Shown in pieces: positions 1-7,558 of a stretch of DNA of 13,605 nucleotides; the first letter of the stretch is position 1, and each line of letters opens with the position of its first letter. The notes beneath the pieces were generated by a model. The model did not search any database and was not told the DNA's origin. It saw only the letters and a program-made list of their open reading frames with translations. A program made the translations under genes and the position numbers. This DNA is from JBDHUX01 sp039809405 (GTDB lineage Bacteria; Patescibacteriota; Gracilibacteria; Absconditabacterales; Absconditicoccaceae): assembly GCA_039809405.1 (NCBI GenBank), contig JBDHUX010000019.1, forward strand, positions 1-13,605, read 5' to 3'.

Positions 1-28
1 TAACATATCGGAAGTAAAGTATATAAAT

Positions 29-1816
29 CTATTGATTTTGATTGGCTGATCTTACATAGTCGGCAGTGTTTTTCAGAAATTTAATCTGAGTATATCTGTC
101 ATAGTCCATTAGGTGCATCTCTAAACCTGGGATAAGTGTCATGACTCAGTCTATCTTCACATATATAGGAGATGCTTCCCAATCATCACTCATATCAACA
201 AATCATCAGAAATTAAATCAGTTATGATCTCGTACGACATAGTATCTATTATTGCTGGCTGTAGCGCTTATAGGCGTGATACCAAGATAATTTAAAAATC
301 TACTTTGTATAGACTTGAGTATATTATCTTGTTGGTTATTGTTAGATGGATTGTAAGTGTTGGAACTCGATGGTCTATAGGTGTTTAAGTCGTTATTGGT
401 GTCGGGTGTGATTGATTGATTATCAGTTATATCAATTGAGTTGGTAGGAACGCTAGGATTTGAGTTGTCGGGCCAATTATTGTTTATTCAATTATCTATG
501 ATATTGGTTATGGTATCTATGATATTTCAAGCTATCTTATCACTATCTTGCGATGAAGTATCTATTGCAGTCAAAGATCACAATCAGCCGTTTTGTACTG
601 CAAAATCACTATCCATAATCACGGATCTAGTAACTAAATTATAAAGTCATGCATATCACTGACCATCGCTATAATTAAGTAGATCTATCTTATTGGAGAT
701 ATTTTTTATATCTTGAACTGTAGTAAGGTTTACTTTGGTCTGAAGTTTTTCCAATCAAGGCAAAAGTCGCTGATTGTGATACCTGTATATCAAGTCTATA
801 TAAAACTGGTCGAGTGCCACCGAAGATCTTACTAAATTTGATACAAACTCTTGATAAGTATTGAGTAGTCATAACTCTATAGTGTTGTTATTGATTTGCT
901 GTTGTATCCTTCACATAGCAGAAACTAACTTATATAAGTCAAAGTTCCTATCTATATCAAGTGTGGTATCTAACTGAGTATCAAGTTGCTTTGATAAAGA
1001 ATTGAATTTAACAAGGATATCATGTGTGGTTTTGAATTTCGTATCACACATATTAAATATCTGATCAAATCTGCTATCTATATTACGAGTTAACATCTCA
1101 TAGTTTGATATACTAGTGCATATGTAATTTCTTATATGTTCTTTCTCGGTTTTGTTAAATATATCAAGGATAGTATTAAAATCATGACTAACATCGTATT
1201 TATATAGATTAGTTGCAAAATACTCTAAGTTATAGTCACAAAAAGCATTAAATATCTTAAATTTACTATCCATACATCATAAATTAAACTGCTTTTTGTA
1301 GTTTACTTGCGGTAAAGACACTATTGATCAGCTTATGTTCAATTCATTAAAATCCTTATCATTATAATCTATAAAATATTTGATATAATCTGTCACTCTA
1401 TCTACTTCGTTTTCTCATAGATAATCGGAAGATTTTGCTGATATAAAATCATAAGGTAGTGGTATATTTTCATAGTATAATAGATTGCCTCTGGAGTAAG
1501 AATTTCAGTCTTCCTGTATAAAGTAATCGCCTATCACACTACCACTAAAATCTCAGATATTGGTCTGACCATCTGCAACATATACACTGTGTCATCTGAT
1601 ACCATCTGGGAGTTTGATGTATCATATACCATCTTTTATATCTGCTTCATCTATAGCTTTGGTTTCTGGGCGAAGTAAAAAATATAAAAATATAGTAATA
1701 CCGATAAATACTCATATAGCAAAAATGACATATTTTTTAAAAAAATTATATAACTTGAAATAATGTGATATAATTACTTCAGCTTTCTGCACTTGGGATG
1801 TATCTTTTATTGTCAT
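29..1816 (-). CDS. Membrane-anchored protein of unknown function (595 aa, code 25)
   Basis: I do not recognise the family. Read with TGA as Gly (about 21 in-frame TGA codons), the frame runs unbroken from ATG at 1816 to TAG at 31-29; under the standard code it falls apart. One clear transmembrane helix lies at about residues 29-48, preceded by a Lys-containing N-terminus (KK at 27-28) and followed by RPE, which suggests an N-in, C-out anchor with a large extracytoplasmic part. Residues about 180-260 hold several Cys and predicted helical stretches. Residues about 445-500 are an Asn/Pro/Ser/Thr-rich low-complexity linker, and a compact C-terminal segment of about 90 residues follows. The gene starts 74 bp after the sortase stop on the same strand, so the two may be co-transcribed. 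No LPxTG-like sorting signal is seen at the C-terminus, so this is not an obvious sortase substrate. The reading frame is secure; function is unknown. Confidence 0.8.
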
Positions 1817-1890
1817 ATAATGTTTTAATTATCAAGTAGAGTTTGTATTTATAAAATTATCAATATAAATTGATATTTTGGTCTAATGTA

Positions 1891-2898
1891 TTAATTTGAA
1901 CTGGATGAGCTTTGTACATATGCTAGATCGTTATTGGTTGTATTGGATACATATCTTCAATTCTCGTCAACTCTTTCTGCTATCACCATCATCCTTTCAT
2001 CTCTTGTTCATACCGGATAACAAGTCATCAGAGTTATTAGTTGCTTCGTATTTGTATGGTGACTTGCATACACAGAAGGAACATCTGTTGGTTTTACTTC
2101 TTGCTTTGTTTGAACTTTATATCTATACTCTTTACCATCTCGAATCACTATAACTTCATTACCATCAGTAAGTTGTGGTAATTTACTAAATATAGTGTTA
2201 TAAGCACTTTTGATCCATCGATAGTTACTACTATGACCAAAAAGCATCATATTACCATTGATATCTGGTTCTGGTGTAGTAGGATAGTGAACTACTCATT
2301 TTTTTAGATCATCAGTAAACTCTCACTCTTGCATCTTTAACTCTGCATTGGTATCTACATTTACAATTGGGGATTCTACTCATATAGAAGGTATTATAAT
2401 CCTCCTATCAGGTGGTAAGGTGTTAAATTTATATTGGATATTTTTTGGTTTATCTGTAAAGTAAGCATATAATTTATCTTTCTCACTTGTTCACTCTTTT
2501 TCTATATTTGAGAATAAGCTGAGTATTTGCTGATTTTTGGTTTTATTTGTCTTATCCAAAACTTGCTCTTTGTCTTCATGGCTATAAGCTATCTGATTTT
2601 GACCATATATCAATTCTCTGGCTCTATCCATGTATAGATTGAAGTTGGTAAATATATCACCAACTAAGAAACTTACAACAATCACTAGGGAGACTCTCAA
2701 TCCTTCTTTCCATCGATTTATAGGTTTCTTAGATTTAACGATTTTTGATGATTTATCTGATATAAGTTGTTCAAAGGGGGTTAATTCCGCAATTGACATA
2801 GAAACAGTGCTATCATTTTTGTATATTGTTTTGATTGCATTAGTTTGTTCAATTTGGGTGAAACTACCTTCTATAAGCTTGTCTATATCTATCTGCAT
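1891..2898 (-). CDS. Sortase, class D/E-like (335 aa, code 25)
   Basis: Membrane-bound cysteine transpeptidase. Sortases cleave a C-terminal sorting signal on exported proteins and attach them to an acceptor on the outside of the membrane. With TGA as Gly (six in-frame TGA) the frame is open from ATG 2898 to TAA 1893-1891; an in-frame TAA upstream at 2937-2935 limits the start. Residues 1-60 are a polar cytoplasmic region, about 67-85 a transmembrane helix, and about 140-310 the sortase beta-barrel. The catalytic His is in LFGHSS (H222), the catalytic Cys in LMTCYP (C293), and the Arg in GTRDERMMV (most likely R302). The Gly right after the Cys loop (G297) is TGA. The spacing of HSSNYRW and the TLxTC-type strand resembles class D/E enzymes rather than class A, but the class is inferred. 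A Ser/Asn-rich tail of about 20 residues follows the domain. A perfect consensus promoter lies 36 bp upstream. No substrate with a sorting motif is visible in this window. Confidence 0.9.
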
Positions 2899-2933
2899 TA
2901 TAATGAATAATCTTGAGTAAATTTGTACGATAG

Positions 2934-2962
2934 ATTATAATCACACTCACTCCTCCTGTCAA
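2934..2962 (-). promoter_or_regulatory. Perfect sigma70-type promoter for the sortase gene
   Basis: On the minus strand the -35 box TTGACA (2962-2957) and the -10 box TATAAT (2939-2934) match the consensus exactly and are separated by exactly 17 bp. Transcription would start near 2927, giving a leader of about 28 nt before the sortase ATG. The spacer contains AGGAGG; because it lies upstream of the predicted transcription start, it would not act as a ribosome binding site for this transcript. Confidence 0.8.
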
Positions 2963-3063
2963 ATTATCAAAGGTATTTTTCATTAACTGATGTAAATCGC
3001 TAGTGACTTTTTTACAAAATATATTAGTAGTAGAAGAATGACACAATAACTTAGGAATCGTAA

Positions 3064-3237
3064 TCTAATTTTATATCAAGATTGTATTGATTGGCACAAG
3101 ATGGCGATCCTTACTATATAAATCATATGCAAGCTATGAAAGATCATTGATATATAAGCGTGACAGATCCATCTCTAGTAGATTTAAGATGAAATATATT
3201 CCTGATGTTACATAGGATTAATTTATCTAATCTATAA
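3064..3237 (+). pseudogene. Relic resembling the C-terminal end of an SLH-like surface protein
   Basis: With TGA as Gly, a plus-strand frame is open from just after TAA 3061-3063 to TAA 3235-3237; the first ATG is at 3127. The translated text (for example MQAMKDHGYISVTDPSLV, then DLRGNIFLMLHR) reads like real protein rather than noise. It resembles the end of an S-layer-homology-type repeat, where a 'G.i...DP' loop is followed by an 'RG/RA....MLyR' helix. There is no sensible start, all three plus-strand frames carry stops upstream between 3047 and 3068, and the remaining length is too short for a domain. I therefore call it a remnant of a larger gene lost by deletion. The intrinsic terminator at 3343-3369 is correctly placed to have ended such a plus-strand gene. 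The family resemblance is from memory and could be wrong. Confidence 0.35.
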
Positions 3238-3296
3238 TCTATCTAAGGCCAATCTGACTGATCTTGATTGGGTAGCTAAACTCTCAATTAAAAATA

Positions 3297-3333
3297 AATA
3301 ATAATTTTGAAGTTAAAAAGTAAAATTATTATT
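3297..3333. repeat. 12-bp perfect inverted repeat upstream of the terminator
   Basis: AATAATAATTTT (3297-3308) and its exact reverse complement AAAATTATTATT (3322-3333) flank a 13-nt loop. The stem is entirely A/T. It ends 9 bp before the GC-containing terminator stem at 3343. It may act as an auxiliary stem-loop at the 3' end of the plus-strand transcript, or it may be chance in AT-rich DNA. Confidence 0.5.
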
Positions 3334-3342
3334 ATATATGAG

Positions 3343-3369
3343 CTCCCATACTCGTGATGGGAGTTTTTT
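3343..3369 (+). terminator. Intrinsic terminator (CTCCCAT/ATGGGAG stem, T6)
   Basis: The stem CTCCCAT (3343-3349) pairs with ATGGGAG (3357-3363) around a 7-nt loop and is followed directly by six T. It is a strong rho-independent terminator for plus-strand transcription, and the only plus-strand reading frame before it is the relic ending at 3237. Its stem is nearly the same as that of the terminator at 4391-4414. Confidence 0.8.
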
Positions 3370-3388
3370 ACTAACTACAAATACATAG

Positions 3389-3436
3389 ATCGTTAAAGAT
3401 ATTTTTATCTGTAGATAAAACTTACGATGGTTTTTT
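3389..3436 (+). terminator. Second, AT-rich terminator-like stem-loop
   Basis: An extended hairpin: outer arms ATCGT (3389-3393) and ACGAT (3424-3428), inner perfect arms TTTTATC (3403-3409) and GATAAAA (3414-3420) around a TGTA loop, then GG and six T (3431-3436). It lies only 20 bp after the first terminator and upstream of the promoter at 3524, so it may be a tandem terminator. The outer and inner stems are separated by bulges, so folding is less certain than for the first. From 3437 to 3523 I see no gene. Confidence 0.45.
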
Positions 3437-3523
3437 ATATAAAATACAATGATAATATGAAAATAATCCGATAATCAAAAGTTATTACCAACAAATAAAG
3501 TAATTTCTATATAGAAAATAGTA

Positions 3524-3552
3524 TTGACTTTTATAGTAAAATAACTTATATA
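3524..3552 (+). promoter_or_regulatory. Probable sigma70-type promoter for the 3631-4370 cassette
   Basis: TTGACT (3524-3529), a 17-bp spacer and TATATA (3547-3552) match the consensus at 5/6 and 4/6 positions with ideal spacing. Transcription would start near 3559, leaving a leader of about 70 nt. AGGAGG at 3554-3559 overlaps the expected start and has no properly spaced start codon, so it is probably not a working ribosome binding site. Confidence 0.5.
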
Positions 3553-3630
3553 TAGGAGGTGTGTGTTCTTTAAAAACTGAGGTTTCCCAAGTAAGAAAAC
3601 TATTTTTGTTAATCTAAAAGTAGAAAAAAA

Positions 3631-3843
3631 ATGGAGATAATTACAAGACAATCTTTGATTGATCGAGATAAATTTTATCGTGGACAAGCTCACGGTAAAA
3701 GGCAGTCTACTTGTGCCCATTGCCAAGGCAGTGGGATGATGAAATCGATCCGATCCGTGCCAAGCGTGGTCGAGATTAGAAAATGTACCGTATGTTTTGG
3801 AAAGGGAGCTATTACCTCACTTTCTAGAAAAATGAAGAGATAG
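3631..3843 (+). CDS. Small zinc-finger-like protein with two CxxCxGxG motifs (70 aa)
   Basis: It runs from ATG 3631 to TAG 3841-3843; an in-frame TAA at 3610-3612 limits the start. The protein has CAHCQGSG (Cys 28 and 31) and CTVCFGKG (Cys 52 and 55). This is the paired CxxCxGxG arrangement of one zinc-binding half of the DnaJ cysteine-rich domain, so one bound zinc and a nucleic-acid or protein-binding role are plausible. There is no J domain and the protein is far too short to be DnaJ. The N-terminus (about 25 residues) and C-terminus (KMKR) are basic. It contains six Gly codons (GGA x3, GGT, GGC, GGG) and no TGA, unlike the native genes here. It is followed after 86 bp by an unknown gene on the same strand, most likely in the same transcript. 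Function cannot be assigned. Confidence 0.7.
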   Translation: MEIITRQSLIDRDKFYRGQAHGKRQSTCAHCQGSGMMKSIRSVPSVVEIRKCTVCFGKGAITSLSRKMKR

Positions 3844-3929
3844 TAAATTTTATCTCACCCGGAATTGATGCTGAAAATCCTGAATAGTAAGCAAAAAATA
3901 TTTAAAAAAACAAAATAAATTTAAAGAAA

Positions 3930-4370
3930 ATGGAAGAGTTAAACAAACAAGAGATTTTAAAATTTTTTTTAGACGATAAAATATTGTCTAATGGAGATCT
4001 ATTAGGGATAATGAAACAATGGGAAGTATATATAAAGCATATTGCACCCAAGAGTTCTGTGAACATCAGAAAAGATGTAAACATCGAAGCACAAGAAATT
4101 ATTTTTCTCACTGCTACAAGAAGTATTTTCTTAATAGGACAAGAGGTCAAGATAGTTATATCAAAAATAGATTTGATGTTAATCAAAAGAGCTTTTAAAG
4201 CAATCGTATATAGGTATGACGGCACATGTAATAATGACAAATGCATCGAATTTATCTATGATAGCTGGGAAAGTGGTCTAAGGCAATATGTAACGGATAT
4301 TGTAGATTGGATAAAAAAATATGCCCCACCGATCGAATTTCCTGTTCCGCCCAATCATATGCTGAAATAA
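3930..4370 (+). CDS. Hypothetical protein (146 aa), no TGA codons
   Basis: I do not recognise the family. ATG 3930 to TAA 4368-4370, apparently soluble, with no signal peptide or convincing transmembrane helix. The N-terminus (about residues 1-35) looks helical. A hydrophobic stretch (about 56-80: IIFLTATRSIFLIG, then VKIVISKI) reads as core beta strands rather than a membrane segment. Two Cys lie in CNNDKC (100 and 105), and the C-terminus is Pro-rich (PPIEFPVPPNH). Five Gly codons are present (GGA x2, GGG, GGC, GGT), none TGA. With the upstream small zinc-finger-like gene it forms a two-gene unit ended by the terminator 20 bp downstream. The absence of TGA and the use of GGA/GGG suggest recent acquisition from an organism or element using the standard code; that is inference. 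Confidence 0.7.
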   Translation: MEELNKQEILKFFLDDKILSNGDLLGIMKQWEVYIKHIAPKSSVNIRKDVNIEAQEIIFLTATRSIFLIGQEVKIVISKIDLMLIKRAFKAIVYRYDGTCNNDKCIEFIYDSWESGLRQYVTDIVDWIKKYAPPIEFPVPPNHMLK

Positions 4371-4390
4371 AAAAAAGAAACGCACACCAA

Positions 4391-4414
4391 ACTCCCGTTC
4401 CACGGGAGTTTTTT
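4391..4414 (+). terminator. Intrinsic terminator (ACTCCCGT/ACGGGAGT stem)
   Basis: ACTCCCGT (4391-4398) pairs with ACGGGAGT (4402-4409) around a 3-nt loop, and a T run continues to 4414. It ends the plus-strand two-gene unit 20 bp after its stop codon. It faces the EF-G terminator on the other strand. Confidence 0.85.
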
Positions 4415-4434
4415 CATAGTGAAAATATGTATAT

Positions 4435-4479
4435 AAAAAATCCGATTATCTTTATATCATCAAGATATAAATCGTAATC
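4435..4479 (-). terminator. Intrinsic terminator of fusA
   Basis: On the minus strand, GATTA (4479-4475) and TTTATATC (4471-4464) pair with GATATAAA (4458-4451) and TAATC (4448-4444) around a 5-nt loop, with a small internal loop between the two stems. Six T follow (complement of the A run at 4440-4435). It lies 34 bp after the EF-G stop codon. Confidence 0.7.
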
Positions 4480-4512
4480 AGACTTCTCTATAGTTATAAT
4501 ATAGTGTTAATA

Positions 4513-6615
4513 TTACTCGTCTTCTTCGTGTTTTACTACACCTTTCCTCTCTGTGATAATCTTCTCTGATATACTGTTTGGCACCTTTTCGTAGTGAGAA
4601 AATTTCATACTAGAGGTCGCTCTACCTTGAGACATAGACCTAAGTGTAGTTATGTAACCAAACATCTCAGACAAAGGTACTTTTGCATGAATCACAGTAG
4701 CATTTCATCTTTGATCTTGTCACTCTACCATACCTCTCCTTGATGATAGGTCGCCTATTACATCGCCCATATAGTCTTGTGGAGTAGTGACTTCTATCTG
4801 CATTATAGGCTCTAATAGATATGGAGATGATTTTTTGAATGCTTCTTTAAATCACTTGAAAGTAGCAAGTTTGAAGGCAACTTCTGATGAGTCGACTTCA
4901 TGGTAACTACCGTGATTTACAGTAGCTTTTATATTTAGTATAGGATATCAAGCAAGTACTCACTGCTTCATCATCTCTTCACATGCTTTCTGTATAGCTG
5001 GCATATAATCTTTTGGTATAACTCATCATACAACTTGATCTACAAATGCAAAGTTCTTCCCCTCTTCATTTAGTTGTTCAAGTTTGATTACGACATGTCA
5101 GTACATACCTCTACCTCATGATTGTTTGACGTATTTACCATCAGCTTGTGCGCTTCACGATATGGCTTCTCTGTAACTTACTTGTGGTTTACCTGTATTT
5201 ACGACTACCTTATGCTCTCTTTTTAATCTATCTACCATGATATCTAAGTGCAATTCTCATACTCATTGTATAATAGTTTGACCAGTTTCTTCATCTGTAT
5301 AATATCTAAATGTAGGGTCTTCTGCCGCAAGTTTATTTAGACCAAGTCACATCTTTTCGCTGTCTGATTTTGTAGCTGGTTCTATAGCAAGTGATATGAC
5401 TGGTTCCATAAATTCCATCTTTTCCATCACTATAGGATGTTTTGGGTCACAGAGTGTATTACCAGTCTTAGTGTCTTTCAATCATAAGAAAGCGCATATA
5501 TGTCATGCGTGTATCTCAGATATCTCTTCTCTTTTATTACTATGCATAAGCAAAAGTCTTCCTACTCTCTCTTCTTGTCAGGTCACTGAATTGAGTAATC
5601 TATCTCAAGACTTGATAACTCCGCTATATACTCTGACATAAGTAAGCGTACCAACAAATGGATCGTTCATGATTTTGAACGCTACAGCTACTACTGGTTC
5701 GCTATCATCAGGTTTTCTAGTAATTGTCTTAGTTTCATCATCTGGATCAAGACCAACTATCTCTCATCTATCAAGTGGGCTAGGTAAATAGTCTACAACA
5801 GCATCTAACATAAGCTGCACTCATTTATTTGCAAGACTACTACCGCACATGATAGGATATAGATCGTTTGCTATGACTCATTTTCTTATGGCTTTTTTTA
5901 TAAGATCTATACTAATCTCTTCGCCTCACAAGTATTTTTCAGCTAAATCATCATCAAACATACTTACTTTATCTATAAGTATCTCTCTATATTCATTTGC
6001 TTTATCTACTAAATGAGATGGGATCTCTTCTTCATTTACAGTGATACCCATATTGCCAGTAAATGTATAGTACTTCATTTTAACGATATCTACTATACCT
6101 TCAAATTCTCAAGCCATACCATTTGGTATCTGTATAACAACACCTTTATCGCTGACTCTGTCCGCAACACTATCTACAGACATATAAAAATCTGCACCAA
6201 GTTTATCCATCTTATTCACAAAAATAAGTCTAGGTACGTTATATTTATCAGCTTGTCTCCATACAGTTTCAGTTTGCGGTTCTACTCATTGAGAGCCATC
6301 AAGTAGCGCAACAGCACCATCAAGAACTCTAAGTGATCTTTCTACCTCTACTGTAAAGTCCACATGTCATGGAGTATCGATAATATTGATATGATGATCT
6401 TTCCAGAAACAAGCAGTAGTCGCAGAGGTTATTGTAATACCTCTTTCTTTCTCTTGTTCCATCCAGTCCATAGTAGAAGCACCATCATGGGTTTCACCTA
6501 TTTTATGATTTACTCAAGTATAAAAAAGTACTCTTTCTGTTGTTGTAGTTTTACCAGCATCAATATGAGCCATGATACCAATATTTCTGACTTTGTTTAA
6601 AGGGGTCGTCGCCAT
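4513..6615 (-). CDS. fusA: Translation elongation factor G (700 aa, code 25)
   Basis: EF-G is the GTPase that drives tRNA and mRNA translocation on the ribosome and, with RRF, ribosome recycling. ATG 6615 to TAA 4515-4513 gives 700 residues, the normal family length, only if about 25 in-frame TGA codons are read as Gly. The GTPase domain shows G1 AHIDAGKT (16-23), switch region ERGITITSA (about 57-65), G3 DTPGHVDF (80-87) and G4 NKMD (134-137). Domains II-V follow, with GVGELHLDIM, the domain IV segments GGRGMYGHVVI, SRRGMVEGQ and SYHEVDSSEVAFK, and the domain V strand VPLSEMFGYITTLRSMSQGR. Gly 83 of DTPGH is TGA. The start is supported by the canonical MATTPLNKVRNIGI opening. No Shine-Dalgarno sequence is obvious upstream. 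The gene stands alone between a convergent cassette and the DUF192 gene, with its own terminator, and not in a str operon. Confidence 0.98.
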
Positions 6616-6720
6616 GTGTATGTTATTTTATAGTAAATGATAATATAAATATAAAAATGAAAATAGACCGATCTACGAGACAAGCCTTCACTCTGTATGA
6701 TAAATTAGTACGATACAAAG

Positions 6721-6798
6721 TTTGTTCAAAACATAGTAAATATTGTTATATATAAATCAAGAGTTTGTTAGGAGTGTATTTACCTTACATTGAACAAA
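6721..6798. repeat. Long imperfect inverted repeat in the fusA upstream region
   Basis: Arms of 22 nt (6721-6742 and 6777-6798) match at 17 of 22 positions: TTTGTTCAA/TTGAACAAA at the outside and GTAAATA/TATTTAC at the inside, around a 34-nt loop. It lies in the 229-bp gap between fusA and the upstream DUF192 gene, which holds no other convincing gene. No T run follows on either strand, so it is not a standard intrinsic terminator. It might be an RNA structure in the fusA leader or a binding site. Confidence 0.6.
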
Positions 6799-6844
6799 AC
6801 AATAGCATAAAATACATCAAAAGAACAACTAGAATATGGTAAAA

Positions 6845-7372
6845 TTATTGATTTTTTGTGTCGGTAGTAATACCATCCTGCCACCCAGAGCTTAAATTTA
6901 TATCTATATCTTTTGGAAATGAAGTAATATCAATCTTCATGCCAGTCATAATACCATACCTATCTACATATCAACTATTGGTCTCTATCACATACTTTAC
7001 AGGCACTTTACTAGATATAAGAGATTCGTCCATTGGTATTGCTCAAGTATGGATAGTTTTTATCTCCATGTCAGATCATACAAATATCATGTCAAGAGGT
7101 ATCAATGTGTTTTTCATCCAGAAATTAGCTACTCTATCGGGCTCGTAAACAAATATCATCCCACGGTCTTCAGGCATTGATTTTACAAACATAAGTCATT
7201 TTGTTTTTGATGGAGAGCTATTGGCAATCCAAACATCTAATTTTGTATTATTGGAAAATATAACATGAGAGTTTTGTTCTGTCGGTATCTTTGACTTATA
7301 CATAGCAAATATTGCGAGATTAAATAAAACAAATAAAATTATCCAAAATACCAATCTACCATACTTTTTCAT
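6845..7372 (-). CDS. DUF192 family exported protein (175 aa, code 25)
   Basis: It runs from ATG 7372 to TAA 6847-6845 with four in-frame TGA codons read as Gly. Residues 1-4 are MKKY, followed by a hydrophobic helix (about 7-24) that acts as a signal anchor or uncleaved signal, so the domain should lie outside the membrane. The DUF192 domain follows (about 45-150): GLMFVKSMPEDRGMIFVY, FWMKNTLIPLDMIFV (84-98), then TIHTGAIPMDES and VKYVIETNSGYVDRYGI. 'MPEDRGMIFVY...FWMKNTLIPLDMIF' is the family signature. DUF192 has no settled biochemical function. The gene is divergent from the isoleucyl-tRNA synthetase fragment, sharing a 186-bp intergenic region. Confidence 0.9.
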
Positions 7373-7512
7373 ATATCAAAAAAGTTATAATGAAGTAAAA
7401 CACAAAATGATGGTATAAAGATAATCAGATTATAATAAAAATCAATACAAATCACAAATCATTTGATAATCAAGATGAGATATTTATACTTCTATTAGCA
7501 CAAAACCAATAA

Positions 7513-7541
7513 TTGATTGGTAATTTTAATAAATTTATGAT
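7513..7541 (+). promoter_or_regulatory. Possible promoter for the IleRS C-terminal fragment
   Basis: TTGATT (7513-7518), a 17-bp spacer and TATGAT (7536-7541) match the sigma70 consensus at 4/6 and 5/6. The start would be near 7548, giving an almost leaderless message for the ATG at 7559. Such matches are cheap in AT-rich DNA, so confidence is limited. The rest of the 7373-7558 gap holds no gene that I can see. Confidence 0.35.
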
Positions 7542-7558
7542 TATAAATATTTTTGGAG

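Noticed and set aside
690..872. Minus-strand 60-codon open frame
   Set aside because: It is out of frame with the 595-codon gene that covers the same bases with TGA read as Gly.
2864..3046. Minus-strand 60-codon frame overlapping the start of the sortase gene
   Set aside because: It begins with TTG, overlaps the sortase by 35 bp and runs through the perfect promoter. The AGGAGG inside it is the promoter spacer.
3061..3340. tRNA or other structured RNA gene ahead of the terminator
   Set aside because: No cloverleaf, T-arm GTTC motif or CCA end was found; CCAATC/GATTGG at 3249-3271 is only a short hairpin.
3554..3559. AGGAGG as a ribosome binding site for a leader peptide
   Set aside because: The nearest GTG codons are only 1-3 nt away, and the site overlaps the predicted transcription start.
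3902..4246. Minus-strand 114-codon open frame
   Set aside because: It is antisense to the plus-strand 146-codon gene, which has the better composition and a terminator in the right direction. Neither frame has a recognised family, so this is a judgement.
6657..6755. Plus-strand 32-codon frame in the gap upstream of fusA
   Set aside because: It is too short, has no Shine-Dalgarno sequence or family, and its 3' part lies in the inverted repeat.
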